Below, piece by piece: positions 8,345-16,680 of a DNA stretch of 43,230 nt. The notes under the pieces were generated by a model, which saw nothing but the letters and a program-made list of their open reading frames with translations, did not search any database and was not told where the DNA came from. Location of the stretch: contig JADDQE010000125.1 of the NCBI GenBank assembly GCA_016781525.1, positions 1 through 43,230 on the forward strand, in the 5' to 3' direction. The DNA is from a bacterium (lineage in GTDB: Bacteria > Chloroflexota > Chloroflexia > Chloroflexales > Kallotenuaceae). Each line of letters starts with the position of its first letter. The first letter of the stretch is position 1. The translations under genes were made by a program, and so were the position numbers.

Positions 8345-10087
8345 ATGCGGAATCTACAGTCGCTGATGCCCTACTTGCGCCGGCATCGGTTAATAATCGG
8401 GATCGGGGTGTTGGTCGCGGGGCTTAGTGCCGGATTAAGTGCGGTTCCGCCGTACCTGCTAGGCGAAGCTGTTGAAGAGCTGAGCCGTGGTGGTGTTACG
8501 ATCCAACTACTGGGGTGGTATGGCGGCCTGATTATCGCGTCTGCGATCGCCGATAGCGTTTTCAAGTTCTGGATGCGCCGGTTGGTTGGCGGCTCCGCGT
8601 ATGATATCGAATACGAGCTGCGCAACGACCTGTTCCAACAATTTCTGCGGCTCGATCAGGGCTTCTACGGCACCAACCATACGGGCGACCTGATGGCGCG
8701 CATGACCAACGACTTAAGCGCTGTCCGACAGATGTTGGGCCCCGGTGTGACCTCGATCGTCAGCTCAGGGCTGAGCTTTTTGTTCGTCGGCATTTTGATG
8801 TTACGGATGGACCTGCAGCTTGGCCTGCTGGCCCTGGTGTTGCTCCCACTGATCAGCGTTTCGTTTGTGCTCCTCGGACAGCGTCTACGCGACCGCTTTC
8901 TGCTGGTACAGGATCAGTTTGGCAAAATCTCGACGCGAGCACAAGAAAATTTCAGCGGCATTCGGACGATCAAAGCCTATGCCCAAGAAGACGCGGAGCT
9001 GGGGGTGTTCGGTGAAGCGAATCGTGAATATCAGCGTCTCAATTTGCGGTACGTGCTGCTGTCCGCCCTGGTTTGGCCGTTGATGACGCTGTTGTTGAGC
9101 CTCACGGTTGCGCTAGTGCTGATCGTCGGTGGGCAAGCTGTCGCAGCTGGAACGCTCTCGCTGGGTGACTTTGTCCGCTTCAACGCGTATTTGGCGCTGC
9201 TGACGTGGCCGATGATTGCGCTTGGCTGGACCGTAACTCTCGTGCAGCAGGGCAGCGCTTCAATGGCGCGCATTGCCGAGGTCTTGCATCGTCCGCCGGC
9301 GATTGCCTCGGCGCGCGATGCAGCAACGCCAACGCGTGTCGTCGGCGACATCGAGTTTCGCAACGTCGGCATGCGCTACAACGATACCTGGCTCTTGCGC
9401 GACATCTCGCTGCGCGTGCCTGCAGGATCGACTACCGCAATCGTGGGCGCGACGGGCGCAGGTAAGACTACGCTGATCAACTTGATTGGTCGTGTGCTTG
9501 ATCCGACCGAGGGGCAGGTGCTGGTCGATGGCGTCGACGTGCGTCTATGGCCCCTGGAAACCCTGCGCAGTGGGATCGGCTATGTACCGCAGGATACGTT
9601 TCTGTTCTCGGTGCCGCTGCACGAGAACGTTACCTTCGGACGAGTAGACGCCGAGGATGCGGAGATTGACCAGGCGTTGCTGGTGTCCCAGCTCGTCAAC
9701 GATTTGCCACAGTTTCCCAATGGCCTCAAAACGATGCTCGGTGAGCGTGGGGTGACGCTCTCCGGCGGGCAGAAGCAGCGTACCGCGATTGCTCGTGCTG
9801 TGCTCCGCAACCCGTCGATCTTGGTCCTCGATGACGCGATGTCGAGTGTAGACACGCATACGGCCGCCGAAATCTTGCGAAACCTGCGTGGCGTTATGCG
9901 CGATCGCACGAGTCTACTGATCGCCCAGCGTATTGCGACCGTCAAGGATGCCGACCAGATCGTAGTACTGCATAACGGCGTGATCGTGGAGCGCGGAGGT
10001 CATGCGGAGCTTGTCCAGCAGAATGGGTGGTATGCCGCAATGTACAAGCGGGAGCTTTTGCAGGCGGAGCTTGAGGAAGGCGATTGA
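8345..10087 (+). CDS. ABC exporter half-transporter, degenerate-site subunit
   Basis: This 580-residue protein is a type IV (MsbA-like) ABC exporter subunit: six-helix membrane domain (about 15-305) plus a nucleotide-binding domain. Walker A is GATGAGKT (368-375), the signature is a canonical LSGGQ (472-476), and Walker B is LVLDD (493-497). Asp497 replaces the usual catalytic Glu. In heterodimeric exporters such as TM287/288 and BmrCD one subunit has this change, so this one probably provides the degenerate ATP site. The product moved is unknown. AGAGGAT sits just before the ATG. The partner follows 63 bp later. Confidence 0.9.
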   Translation: MRNLQSLMPYLRRHRLIIGIGVLVAGLSAGLSAVPPYLLGEAVEELSRGGVTIQLLGWYGGLIIASAIADSVFKFWMRRLVGGSAYDIEYELRNDLFQQFLRLDQGFYGTNHTGDLMARMTNDLSAVRQMLGPGVTSIVSSGLSFLFVGILMLRMDLQLGLLALVLLPLISVSFVLLGQRLRDRFLLVQDQFGKISTRAQENFSGIRTIKAYAQEDAELGVFGEANREYQRLNLRYVLLSALVWPLMTLLLSLTVALVLIVGGQAVAAGTLSLGDFVRFNAYLALLTWPMIALGWTVTLVQQGSASMARIAEVLHRPPAIASARDAATPTRVVGDIEFRNVGMRYNDTWLLRDISLRVPAGSTTAIVGATGAGKTTLINLIGRVLDPTEGQVLVDGVDVRLWPLETLRSGIGYVPQDTFLFSVPLHENVTFGRVDAEDAEIDQALLVSQLVNDLPQFPNGLKTMLGERGVTLSGGQKQRTAIARAVLRNPSILVLDDAMSSVDTHTAAEILRNLRGVMRDRTSLLIAQRIATVKDADQIVVLHNGVIVERGGHAELVQQNGWYAAMYKRELLQAELEEGD

Positions 10088-10150
10088 TAACCAGGCCGAG
10101 CCCACGTTTGGCTAGGCCTGATGCGTTTCCAGCTGGTAATTGGAGCTGCT

Positions 10151-11953
10151 ATGGCTGTCCATTTTGACGAAAACGAGGAGATCGGCAAAGCATACGACGC
10201 ACGCTTGATGCGCCGCCTCTGGGGCTTTGTTCGGCCATATCGAGGACGTGTTTTCCTCGCGCTGCTTCTGCTTGTCGGCGAGTCGATCGCGGCGATTGCG
10301 CCGCCATATCTGCTGCAGCAGGCGATCGACGGTCCTCTGGCTGCACGGCGCCCCGAAGGCGTATGGCCCTACTTTTGGCTCTTTGTACTGGCGGCCATTG
10401 CTAGCTTTGGCTTTCGCTACGCCCAAGCGTTTGTGATGCAGACAGTCGGCCAGCAGGTGATGGTCGATCTGCGAACGCGCATCTTCGGGCATATCCAGCG
10501 GATGAGTCTCAGCTTCTTCGACCGCAACCCGGTGGGCAGCTTGATGACGCGGCTAACCAATGACGTCGACGCGCTCAATGAGTTTTTAACGCAGGCGATG
10601 GTGTCGCTGTTCACCGACCTCGCAGTGCTGGGAGCAATCATCGTGACGATGTTTGTGCTGGACTGGCGGCTCGCGCTGATCAGCGTGACGGTGCTACCGC
10701 TCGTCGCGATCGCGACCGCGCTCTTCCAGTATTTTATGCGCCGGGCCTACCGTGAGGTGCGCAAGCGGCTGGCGCGCATCAACGCCTATCTCAACGAGCA
10801 TATTAGCGGTGTGCTCGTCCTGCAGCTCTTCAATCGGGAGCAGCGTGCATCCGAGCACTTCGACGAGCTCAACCGATCGCATCGGGCGGCCAATATCCAG
10901 TCGCTGGTGGCGTTTGCGTTCTTCTTTCCCACGATCAGCTTTCTGGCAGCCCTGGCAACCGCGCTGCTGCTGTACTGGGGCGGCCGAGGCGTCCTCGCCG
11001 GCTGGGCAACGTTGGGTATGCTGGTCGCCTTTGTGCAGTACACCGAGCGGGCATTTCAGCCGATCCGCAACCTGGCCGAAAAGTACAACTTGCTCCAGGC
11101 GGCGATGGTTTCGGCAGAGCGCGTCTTTGGCGTGCTGGACACTCCCGAGGAAGTGAAGGATCGGCCGAATCCGGTGCGCTTGCCCGAGCATGTGAATGGC
11201 GATATCGAGTTCCGCAACGTGGTGTTTGGGTACAACCCGGACGAGCCCGTGCTCCGGAACGTGTCGTTCACTATTCCCGCGGGGCAGGCGGTCGCGGTGG
11301 TAGGCGCGACGGGTGCGGGCAAGACCTCCCTGATCTCGCTGCTGGCGCGCTTCTATGATATTCAGCAGGGCAGCATCCTGCTCGACGGGGTCGATATCCG
11401 CGAGATTGCACAGGCGGAGCTGCGCCGGCATGTTGCGGCCGTCCCTCAGGACCCTATCTGCTTCTCAGGAACGATCGCCTCGAATATTCGCCTCCATGCC
11501 GAGCATATCAGCGACGCTGAGCTGCGTCGAGCCGCGGAGATCGCGAATGCCGCACCGTTTATTGAGCGGCTGCCCGGCCAGTACGACTACGAGGTGCGCG
11601 AGCGAGGCTCTAACCTATCGGTAGGCCAACGCCAGCTGCTAGCGTTCTCGAGGGCAATTGCCTTCAACCCCGCGGTGCTGCTCGTCCTCGACGAAGCGAC
11701 CTCGAGCGTCGACACCGAGACCGAGGCCCTGATCCAGAGCGGACTTGAGCGCCTGATCGAGGGTCGAACCAGCATCGTGATCGCTCACCGGCTGTCGACA
11801 ATCCGGCACGTGGATCGCATTATCGTGCTGCACCACGGGCGGATCGTGGAGGATGGCACTCACGAGGAGTTGCTGGCTCAACGCGGTTATTATGCCCGGC
11901 TCTATCAGCTCCAGTACGCCGAACAGCAGGGCACAATCGAGGCTGTGGAGTAG
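10151..11953 (+). CDS. ABC exporter half-transporter, catalytic subunit
   Basis: This second MsbA-like half-transporter has 600 residues: membrane domain at about 30-315, then an ATPase domain. It has Walker A GATGAGKT (385-392), signature LSVGQ (489-493) in place of LSGGQ, and Walker B LVLDE with the catalytic Glu515. Glu here plus the Asp in the neighbour and the altered signature here are what a heterodimer with one consensus and one degenerate site should show: the degenerate site would use the neighbour's Walker motifs and this LSVGQ. I chose ATG 10151 because GGAG lies 5 bp upstream; the ATG at 10121 has no clear ribosome-binding site. A multidrug or lipid-like substrate is typical of the family but is not shown by the sequence. 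Confidence 0.9.
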   Translation: MAVHFDENEEIGKAYDARLMRRLWGFVRPYRGRVFLALLLLVGESIAAIAPPYLLQQAIDGPLAARRPEGVWPYFWLFVLAAIASFGFRYAQAFVMQTVGQQVMVDLRTRIFGHIQRMSLSFFDRNPVGSLMTRLTNDVDALNEFLTQAMVSLFTDLAVLGAIIVTMFVLDWRLALISVTVLPLVAIATALFQYFMRRAYREVRKRLARINAYLNEHISGVLVLQLFNREQRASEHFDELNRSHRAANIQSLVAFAFFFPTISFLAALATALLLYWGGRGVLAGWATLGMLVAFVQYTERAFQPIRNLAEKYNLLQAAMVSAERVFGVLDTPEEVKDRPNPVRLPEHVNGDIEFRNVVFGYNPDEPVLRNVSFTIPAGQAVAVVGATGAGKTSLISLLARFYDIQQGSILLDGVDIREIAQAELRRHVAAVPQDPICFSGTIASNIRLHAEHISDAELRRAAEIANAAPFIERLPGQYDYEVRERGSNLSVGQRQLLAFSRAIAFNPAVLLVLDEATSSVDTETEALIQSGLERLIEGRTSIVIAHRLSTIRHVDRIIVLHHGRIVEDGTHEELLAQRGYYARLYQLQYAEQQGTIEAVE

Positions 11954-12003
11954 ACGCCATACTGTGAAGCCGATCCCAGGGGGGACCGGTGTCAATATCA
12001 TCA

Positions 12004-12061
12004 AACCGCCCGGGAGGCTACCTGCCCACCCGGCGGTTGTGCGTGACTTCGCGCACGTTTT
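12004..12061. terminator. Hairpins between convergent ABC and MBL genes
   Basis: AACCGCC (12004-12010) pairs with GGCGGTT (12032-12038), extended inward by GGG/CCC with one bulged C. A second hairpin, GTGCG (12039-12043) with CGCAC (12052-12056), runs into GTTTT on the plus strand. Together they fit a termination region between the converging genes. Confidence 0.55.
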
Positions 12062-12923
12062 ACCGCGAGCGGCTGCGAGGAACCTCGAAGTTATAGGTCT
12101 CGCCATGGCTGAGGTACCGAACTTTGTCCTCAAGGCCGGCCTCGCGGACCGAGCGCTGAAAATCTGCCAGCGGCGAGCGGAATACGGTGTAGTCGTTGTA
12201 GTGGATTGGGATTGCGATGGTTGGGTCGACGATGCGGATTGCCTCGACGCCCTGCTTATCGTCCATCGTCACCAGAATGCCGAAGGCGCGGGTGCCGCCG
12301 AGATGCAGCAGGGCGAGGTCGATGTCGGGGTAGCGGCGCGGAATTTCGTGCAGCCGCTTATGGATCAGCGTATCACCTGTAATATACAGCCGCAGCAGCA
12401 GGTTCCCGCTAAGGGTCTCGAAATCGAGCATACTCCCCATGACCGGCGGCAGCAATCGCGTCACGATGCCCGGACCGTGCTCGCCTGGCATTGAGGTAAT
12501 GCGTAGACGTGTCGGTCCCTTGACGATTGTTTGGCTATGCCAGGTGTCCAGCGCGTGCGTGGCCGTAAAACCATGCTTGCTTAATGAGCGCGCCGCGTGC
12601 TTGGTCGTGACAATCGGCAGCGTCTTGTCGAGCTTGCGCTCAGCCACCCGGTCGAAGTGGTCCTCATGGTAGTGCGATAGCACGACGAGGTCGATCGGCG
12701 GCAGCTCGTCGATGTCGAGCGCGGGGTCCGTCAAGCGCTTCGAGCGCAGTCCGTAGCCAAGCCGGACCCGCTCATGCCGATGCAGAAAGTTGGGATCGGT
12801 CAAGATCGTAAAGCCGGCGTAGCGGATCAGCGTCGTCGCGGTACCAATAAAGAAGATCGATCCCAGCCTCAAGTCGGGCTTGGAGCGTGGCGACGGGAGG
12901 ACGAGCTCGTGTGCATCAGCCAT
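12060..12923 (-). CDS. MBL-fold metal-dependent hydrolase (UlaG-like)
   Basis: The 287-residue protein has the metallo-beta-lactamase metal motif SHYHEDHFD, giving His84, His86, Asp88 and His89 as ligands. Further likely ligands lie in 'SMPGEHGPG' and 'YITGDTLIH', and the late His in 'IPIHYNDY'. This is the UlaG/L-ascorbate-6-phosphate lactonase-like or NAPE-PLD-like group, whose members cleave phosphoester or lactone bonds; the substrate here is not known. There is no signal peptide, so it should be cytoplasmic. AAAGGA lies upstream of the ATG at 12923. A strong hairpin separates it from the phosphatase gene upstream. Confidence 0.82.
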   Translation of the reverse strand: MADAHELVLPSPRSKPDLRLGSIFFIGTATTLIRYAGFTILTDPNFLHRHERVRLGYGLRSKRLTDPALDIDELPPIDLVVLSHYHEDHFDRVAERKLDKTLPIVTTKHAARSLSKHGFTATHALDTWHSQTIVKGPTRLRITSMPGEHGPGIVTRLLPPVMGSMLDFETLSGNLLLRLYITGDTLIHKRLHEIPRRYPDIDLALLHLGGTRAFGILVTMDDKQGVEAIRIVDPTIAIPIHYNDYTVFRSPLADFQRSVREAGLEDKVRYLSHGETYNFEVPRSRSR

Positions 12924-12964
12924 ACTACATCCTTTGTCTCGGCACGTTGAGCGGCAGGAACCAT

Positions 12965-13000
12965 GCCGTCGTCCGCCCAGGGAGCAGGCGGGACGACGGC
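12965..13000 (-). terminator. GC-rich hairpin between APP1-like and MBL genes
   Basis: GCCGTCGTCC (12965-12974) pairs perfectly with 12991-13000, extended by GCC/GGC past one bulged G. On the minus strand it is 35 bp after the phosphatase stop and 41 bp before the hydrolase start, with no U-tract. It may terminate or attenuate read-through. Confidence 0.5.
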
Positions 13001-13034
13001 AGCCTGAGGGGTTTGCTCGGCCCGGAGTTGATGG

Positions 13035-14234
13035 CTAGCTTGTCGTCGTATCCGCGGCGGCATCCGCGATTGGGCCGAGCACCGGTACTTGCTCCGAGAT
13101 GGTGGGGGCCTGCTCGTCCTTGCGCTTTTCCGCCCGGACCTCGGGAAGGGCCTCGGCTGTAATAAAGCCCTGCTTGGCTGCGTGCTCAGCCGCGGCGACT
13201 GTATCAGCCACCAGCACCATTTCTATGCCTGTGCCTTGGATCTCGGTGATGATCTTGTGGATCGCCGCATCACGCTCTCCGACGCTGACGTCGCGAATAT
13301 AGACTGCCTTGATCCGGCCCGGGTACTCATGGACGACCTCCCGATAGATTTCGGGGTCTTCCTGGCCGCTGTCGCCAATCAGCAGGAACGGAAGGTCCGG
13401 GTGGGTGTCGAGGATCGTGCGGATCTGCTTGAGCTTATGCTCGTGATGGCCCGACTTAAGCAGCCGGTCTTCTTCCAGCCCGACATCGCGGAGAAAGAGC
13501 GGCCCGACCGGAATGCCGTTGAGGTTGAGAAAGTCGATCAGCAGATCGTACAGGTTCCAGGGGCTGCTGGAGACGTAGAAGATCGGATTGTAGCCAGCGC
13601 CGGTGCCGCCTTTGCGGAGCGCCTGGTAAAACGCGGCCACACCCTCGAAAGGGAGCCGGGTATGGGGATTGTTGAGCACGACGATGCGCGCCATTGTCAG
13701 CGGGTCGGTCGCGCCTGTGAGCACAATCGTATCGTCGATATCACTGATGACGCCGAACTCGGATTTGGGCGGCGGTACCAGCACGTGTCCAACCACACGC
13801 TCGCGCCCCTGGCCCTCGGCCTTGGGCTCGATCAGGGTCAGCTCAACATCGTGCCACACGCGCTCAAGCCGGAGCGGCTCGCGCGGCTCGATCTCCAGGT
13901 CAAAGTAGCCCTCGTGGTCGGTCGTCGTTTCGAGCTCTTGGCTCCCAAAGCGAACGCGCAGGCGCGCCCCTGGGATTTCGTGGCTATCGAAGCGGCGATA
14001 CATATTGAGCAGGTTCTCCCATACGCTATCTGCGTTGCTAGCGCTGGTAACGCCTCTATACTCGAGAACGCGACCCTTGAGGTAGAGCCGCTGCGCGGTA
14101 CCGTGTCCGCGATACGGCTGAATCTGGACCGGGTCGAGCCAGCCACTGCGTAACTTGATGTTAAATTTGACCAGGTCAAAGTGCTTCTCCACCCTGCCTG
14201 CGACTTTGGTAAATGTGTCGATCCAGCTGCTCAT
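13035..14234 (-). CDS. App1-family phosphatidate phosphatase (DUF2183)
   Basis: The yeast App1 family dephosphorylates phosphatidate and related lipids. This 399-residue protein has a beta-rich N-terminal domain (about 40-150, 'KGRVLEYRG', 'TTDHEGYFDLEI') and then the haloacid-dehalogenase-type catalytic domain. The nucleophile motif SDIDDT is at 164-169 (Asp165, Asp167). A later motif, 'IGDSGQEDPEIY', supplies the distal acidic residues, and 'FYVSSSPWNLYDLL' matches the conserved Ser/Lys loop region. The C-terminus is charged and probably disordered. AAGGAGC is well placed before the ATG. No membrane helix is seen. The bacterial role, such as lipid turnover, is inferred. Confidence 0.85.
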   Translation of the reverse strand: MSSWIDTFTKVAGRVEKHFDLVKFNIKLRSGWLDPVQIQPYRGHGTAQRLYLKGRVLEYRGVTSASNADSVWENLLNMYRRFDSHEIPGARLRVRFGSQELETTTDHEGYFDLEIEPREPLRLERVWHDVELTLIEPKAEGQGRERVVGHVLVPPPKSEFGVISDIDDTIVLTGATDPLTMARIVVLNNPHTRLPFEGVAAFYQALRKGGTGAGYNPIFYVSSSPWNLYDLLIDFLNLNGIPVGPLFLRDVGLEEDRLLKSGHHEHKLKQIRTILDTHPDLPFLLIGDSGQEDPEIYREVVHEYPGRIKAVYIRDVSVGERDAAIHKIITEIQGTGIEMVLVADTVAAAEHAAKQGFITAEALPEVRAEKRKDEQAPTISEQVPVLGPIADAAADTTTS

Positions 14235-14779
14235 GCGGTGCTCCTTGCTCGGGAAGCATGAGCCCCACGTCAGAATGCGTTCGTAGGCTCAGCTCGGCGA
14301 TAACCACGATCGAACGGTGCGAGATAACCTCGCGGCGATTACCCTGCATGATCATGGCCAAGACAATATGCGCCTCGCAGGTGGCTATGAGCTCCGTCCG
14401 CTGTCAATACCGCGCACGTTTAAGGTAGCACAACCCGGTACTACAGCTGCCGTCCATACGGGACGAAGGAGCAGGGCCAACGCTGGTCGGTAGTCAGTGG
14501 CGGGTGGATGTTTTCGCATGTAGGCAGCGTATCGCTCAGGCTGAGCTGCGCGTCATGCCGCCAGCACCATTCCTGCTGCGTGAGCGGCGCTGAGATTTTG
14601 CGCCAGAAAAGACCAGGCTCGCGGGTGCTGGCTACAAGATCGTGGCGGGCCGTAGCTATTGGCGCATGCCAATCATCCCGAGAACAGGCGTGCTTAGGAC
14701 GCGCCTACCGGAGTAGACCGAGGGTGAATGCGAGAGCATGACCTCAAGCCGCGTCACCCGCCATTCAGCCCAACTTCAG
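14235..14779. other. Intergenic region, no gene seen
   Basis: About 545 bp separate the phosphatase start from the stop codon of the stress-protein-like gene; both genes are on the minus strand. I examined the short frames here: none has a good ribosome-binding site or a recognisable product. A TTGTGC/TATTGA pair near 14415-14435 on the minus strand is a weak promoter guess. Confidence 0.45.
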
Positions 14780-15460
14780 CTATACGCCGCGTCGAGGTAG
14801 GCTGTCGTCGCCGGCAATCTGCTGGGACTCTGCCTCCGGAAGCGGGTTGGCGGAGCCCCAGGCACCCGGGAGAACCCCGTTGCTTAATGCCCCAATCGAC
14901 GTGCTAACTGGCCCACCGACAGCGTCGCCGGTCAGCTCGCGGCTTGGCGTCGGGCCCTGGATCTCTTGATGGTCGTCTAAGGAGAGGTCGAGCGTGTGGC
15001 GGAATACGCCATGCACGATCGCTTCCTGCGCAGCGTCGACCTGAACCGCCAGCAGTGCCCCGCCCTGATTCAGTTGCTGAGCATGCTGATGGGCTTGGTC
15101 CGGGGCTGTGCCGATATTGATCAAGGCACGGCGGAGGATGTGGCCGCTAGCCTCCCGAGGAGCTTCCTGGAGTAGGTCAGCGAGCGGCCCGGCGGCCACG
15201 ACGCACCCAATATCCGGGATTGTGAATGTCGTAGCGCCAAAGAGCGACATAATGAAGTCGTGCGGGTTCACGGTGTACGCCCCATCAGCGTCATCGCCGA
15301 CGTCCAGCTGTGAGCCGTAGCTCGCAGTGGTTTCTGGCGTATGCTCGCCGCAGCGGGTGAGCACACTGATAGCTTCCCGCGGAATACCACCGGTGACCAG
15401 ATCCAGTACTGCCGAGCGCGCCTGTGGAAGGGTAGCAAACCAGCTGACAATCGTTGACAT
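14780..15460 (-). CDS. General stress protein 17M-like domain protein
   Basis: The 226-residue protein begins STIVSWFATLPQARSAV, then 'LVTGGIPREAISVLTR': this is the ferredoxin-like beta-alpha-beta repeat seen in heat-induced/general stress protein 17M domains, where a region controlling flavin- or glycine-zipper proteins often follows. The middle ('TFTIPDIGCVVAAGPLADLL') repeats the pattern 'IPGIGPVLAAGPLA' common in that family. Residues 180-226 look disordered. The ribosome-binding site AAGGAGGG is close to ideal, which suggests high expression. The function is not known. Confidence 0.6.
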   Translation of the reverse strand: MSTIVSWFATLPQARSAVLDLVTGGIPREAISVLTRCGEHTPETTASYGSQLDVGDDADGAYTVNPHDFIMSLFGATTFTIPDIGCVVAAGPLADLLQEAPREASGHILRRALINIGTAPDQAHQHAQQLNQGGALLAVQVDAAQEAIVHGVFRHTLDLSLDDHQEIQGPTPSRELTGDAVGGPVSTSIGALSNGVLPGAWGSANPLPEAESQQIAGDDSLPRRGV

Positions 15461-15611
15461 TATCGCCCTCCTTGCACCTAGTGGCAGTACAGCACTCTGT
15501 ATGCCAATAAGCGTATCATGGTCCGTTGTTCCAGGCGTCGGGAGGGCAAGACAATTCCCGGGGTATCAATCCATTGCACTGTCTCGCTGTTCATTACACC
15601 TGTGGTCGCGA

Positions 15612-15902
15612 CTAAGGCAGCCCTTCCACGATGATCAGGTTCGAGCGCGTGGTGCGCCGGCGCATCTCTTTGGGCACACGGTACTCCTCGGATGCCCACC
15701 AGGCCTTGGCCTGCTCTACGCTGGGAAACTCAAGAATCACGAGCCGCTTGGGCTGCCAGTCGCCTTCGAGCGCCTGAACGTCGCCGCCACGCACGATATA
15801 GCGGCCGCCGTACGCGGCCACAATCGGTGGGGCCAGCTCACGATACTCGGCGTAGCCTTCCGGGTCGGTCACTTCGATGTCGACGATGGCGTATGCTGCC
15901 AC
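15612..15902 (-). CDS. DUF1330 family protein
   Basis: This 96-residue protein belongs by sequence pattern to DUF1330 ('YAIVDIEVTDPEGYAEYREL', 'GGRYIVRGGDVQALEGDW', 'LVILEFPSVEQAKAWWAS'), a small dimeric alpha/beta-barrel fold. The length is normal for the family. No catalytic function is established. It starts with GTG at 15902, with AAAGGAGGG just upstream; no better start is available. It lies 28 bp after the HD-domain gene on the same strand and may share its transcript. Confidence 0.85.
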   Translation of the reverse strand: MAAYAIVDIEVTDPEGYAEYRELAPPIVAAYGGRYIVRGGDVQALEGDWQPKRLVILEFPSVEQAKAWWASEEYRVPKEMRRRTTRSNLIIVEGLP

Positions 15903-15930
15903 GAAACCCTCCTTTGTGTCGGCTTGTGCT

Positions 15931-16554
15931 CTAGTCTAAGGCCATGGTCAATCCCGTGTTTTGGCCCTCGTACCCGGTAGCGTTGCGAGCGAGCAGGAGT
16001 CGCGCGGCAGCATATTGCTCTCGCATCAGGACTTTGGCCTCAGGGCACAGCTTCCGCCAGCTGCGCTCTAACTTCTCGCTGACCCATGTGGTGCCCTCGT
16101 CGATGCCCATGCCGAGCCGGACGAAGGTTAGATACAGAAGCGAGGGCACTTGCTCGATGTGGGCCATCGCGTCGGTGCTGGCCAAACAGACGGCCTCGCG
16201 GGATGTCCGCTCGAGCTCGACACTGCCCCGATGCGACATGATGCAATTGGCGACGGCCAAAATTTTATCCTCAGGATAGCCGAGCCTGCGCAGCAGGTCT
16301 CCCGCCTCGACAGCACCCTGAATGTGATGCTCCTTGCTGGCATGCGGGTCCTTGATACCAGCATAGTCGTGCAGCAGTGCGGCGATCTCGACAATTTCGG
16401 GATCCGCGCCGAGGTGTTCGGCCAGGCGCCTGCCGTGGTGGACTACCGTGACGATATGATGGGTCCAGATGCCATAGCCAAAAAGGTTGCGCTCGCTGGC
16501 GCACGCCTCCCGGACAAGGGCTTCAAGCGTTTGAATGAGTGTTGGTGACTGCAT
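15931..16554 (-). CDS. HD-domain phosphohydrolase
   Basis: The 207-residue protein carries the HD metal-binding pattern: His33 in WTHHIVTVV, the His62-Asp63 pair in ALLHDYAG, His76/77 in 'KEHHIQGA' and 'MSHRG' near 105. It is the small uncharacterised HD-protein type that hydrolyses phosphomonoesters or nucleotides; the substrate is not known. I chose the ATG at 16554 because CAGGAGGC lies 5-6 bp upstream; a start at 16605 would add 17 residues without a ribosome-binding site. It precedes the DUF1330 gene and lies after the nrdJ terminator, so it is probably transcribed on its own. Confidence 0.78.
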   Translation of the reverse strand: MQSPTLIQTLEALVREACASERNLFGYGIWTHHIVTVVHHGRRLAEHLGADPEIVEIAALLHDYAGIKDPHASKEHHIQGAVEAGDLLRRLGYPEDKILAVANCIMSHRGSVELERTSREAVCLASTDAMAHIEQVPSLLYLTFVRLGMGIDEGTTWVSEKLERSWRKLCPEAKVLMREQYAAARLLLARNATGYEGQNTGLTMALD

Positions 16555-16623
16555 GACTGCCTCCTGAGGATGAGCATAACCTGCATCTGAGGCAGCGAGT
16601 GTCACAGACGGGACGACGCTTCG

Positions 16624-16667
16624 GGCACAGGAAAGGAAAGTGCCCTCCCTGGGGTGCAGGGAGGGCA
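16624..16667 (-). terminator. Intrinsic terminator of nrdJ
   Basis: TGCCCTCCCTG (16641-16651) pairs perfectly over 11 bp with 16657-16667, with a 5-nt loop. On the minus strand the stem is followed by CTTTCCTTTCC. It begins 14 bp after the nrdJ stop codon. Confidence 0.8.
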
Positions 16668-16680
16668 GCAGTGGGCTAGC

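Noticed and set aside
13089-14153. 354-codon plus-strand frame antisense to the App1-like gene
   Set aside because: Frame shadow: the minus-strand gene has clear catalytic motifs and a ribosome-binding site; the plus frame has neither.
14176-14361. 61-codon minus-strand frame overlapping the App1-like start
   Set aside because: It runs into the phosphatase gene in a different frame and lacks a good ribosome-binding site.
14508-14741. 77-codon plus-strand frame between two minus-strand genes
   Set aside because: No ribosome-binding site or familiar sequence; rich in Cys, Arg and Ser as random frames in GC-rich DNA often are.
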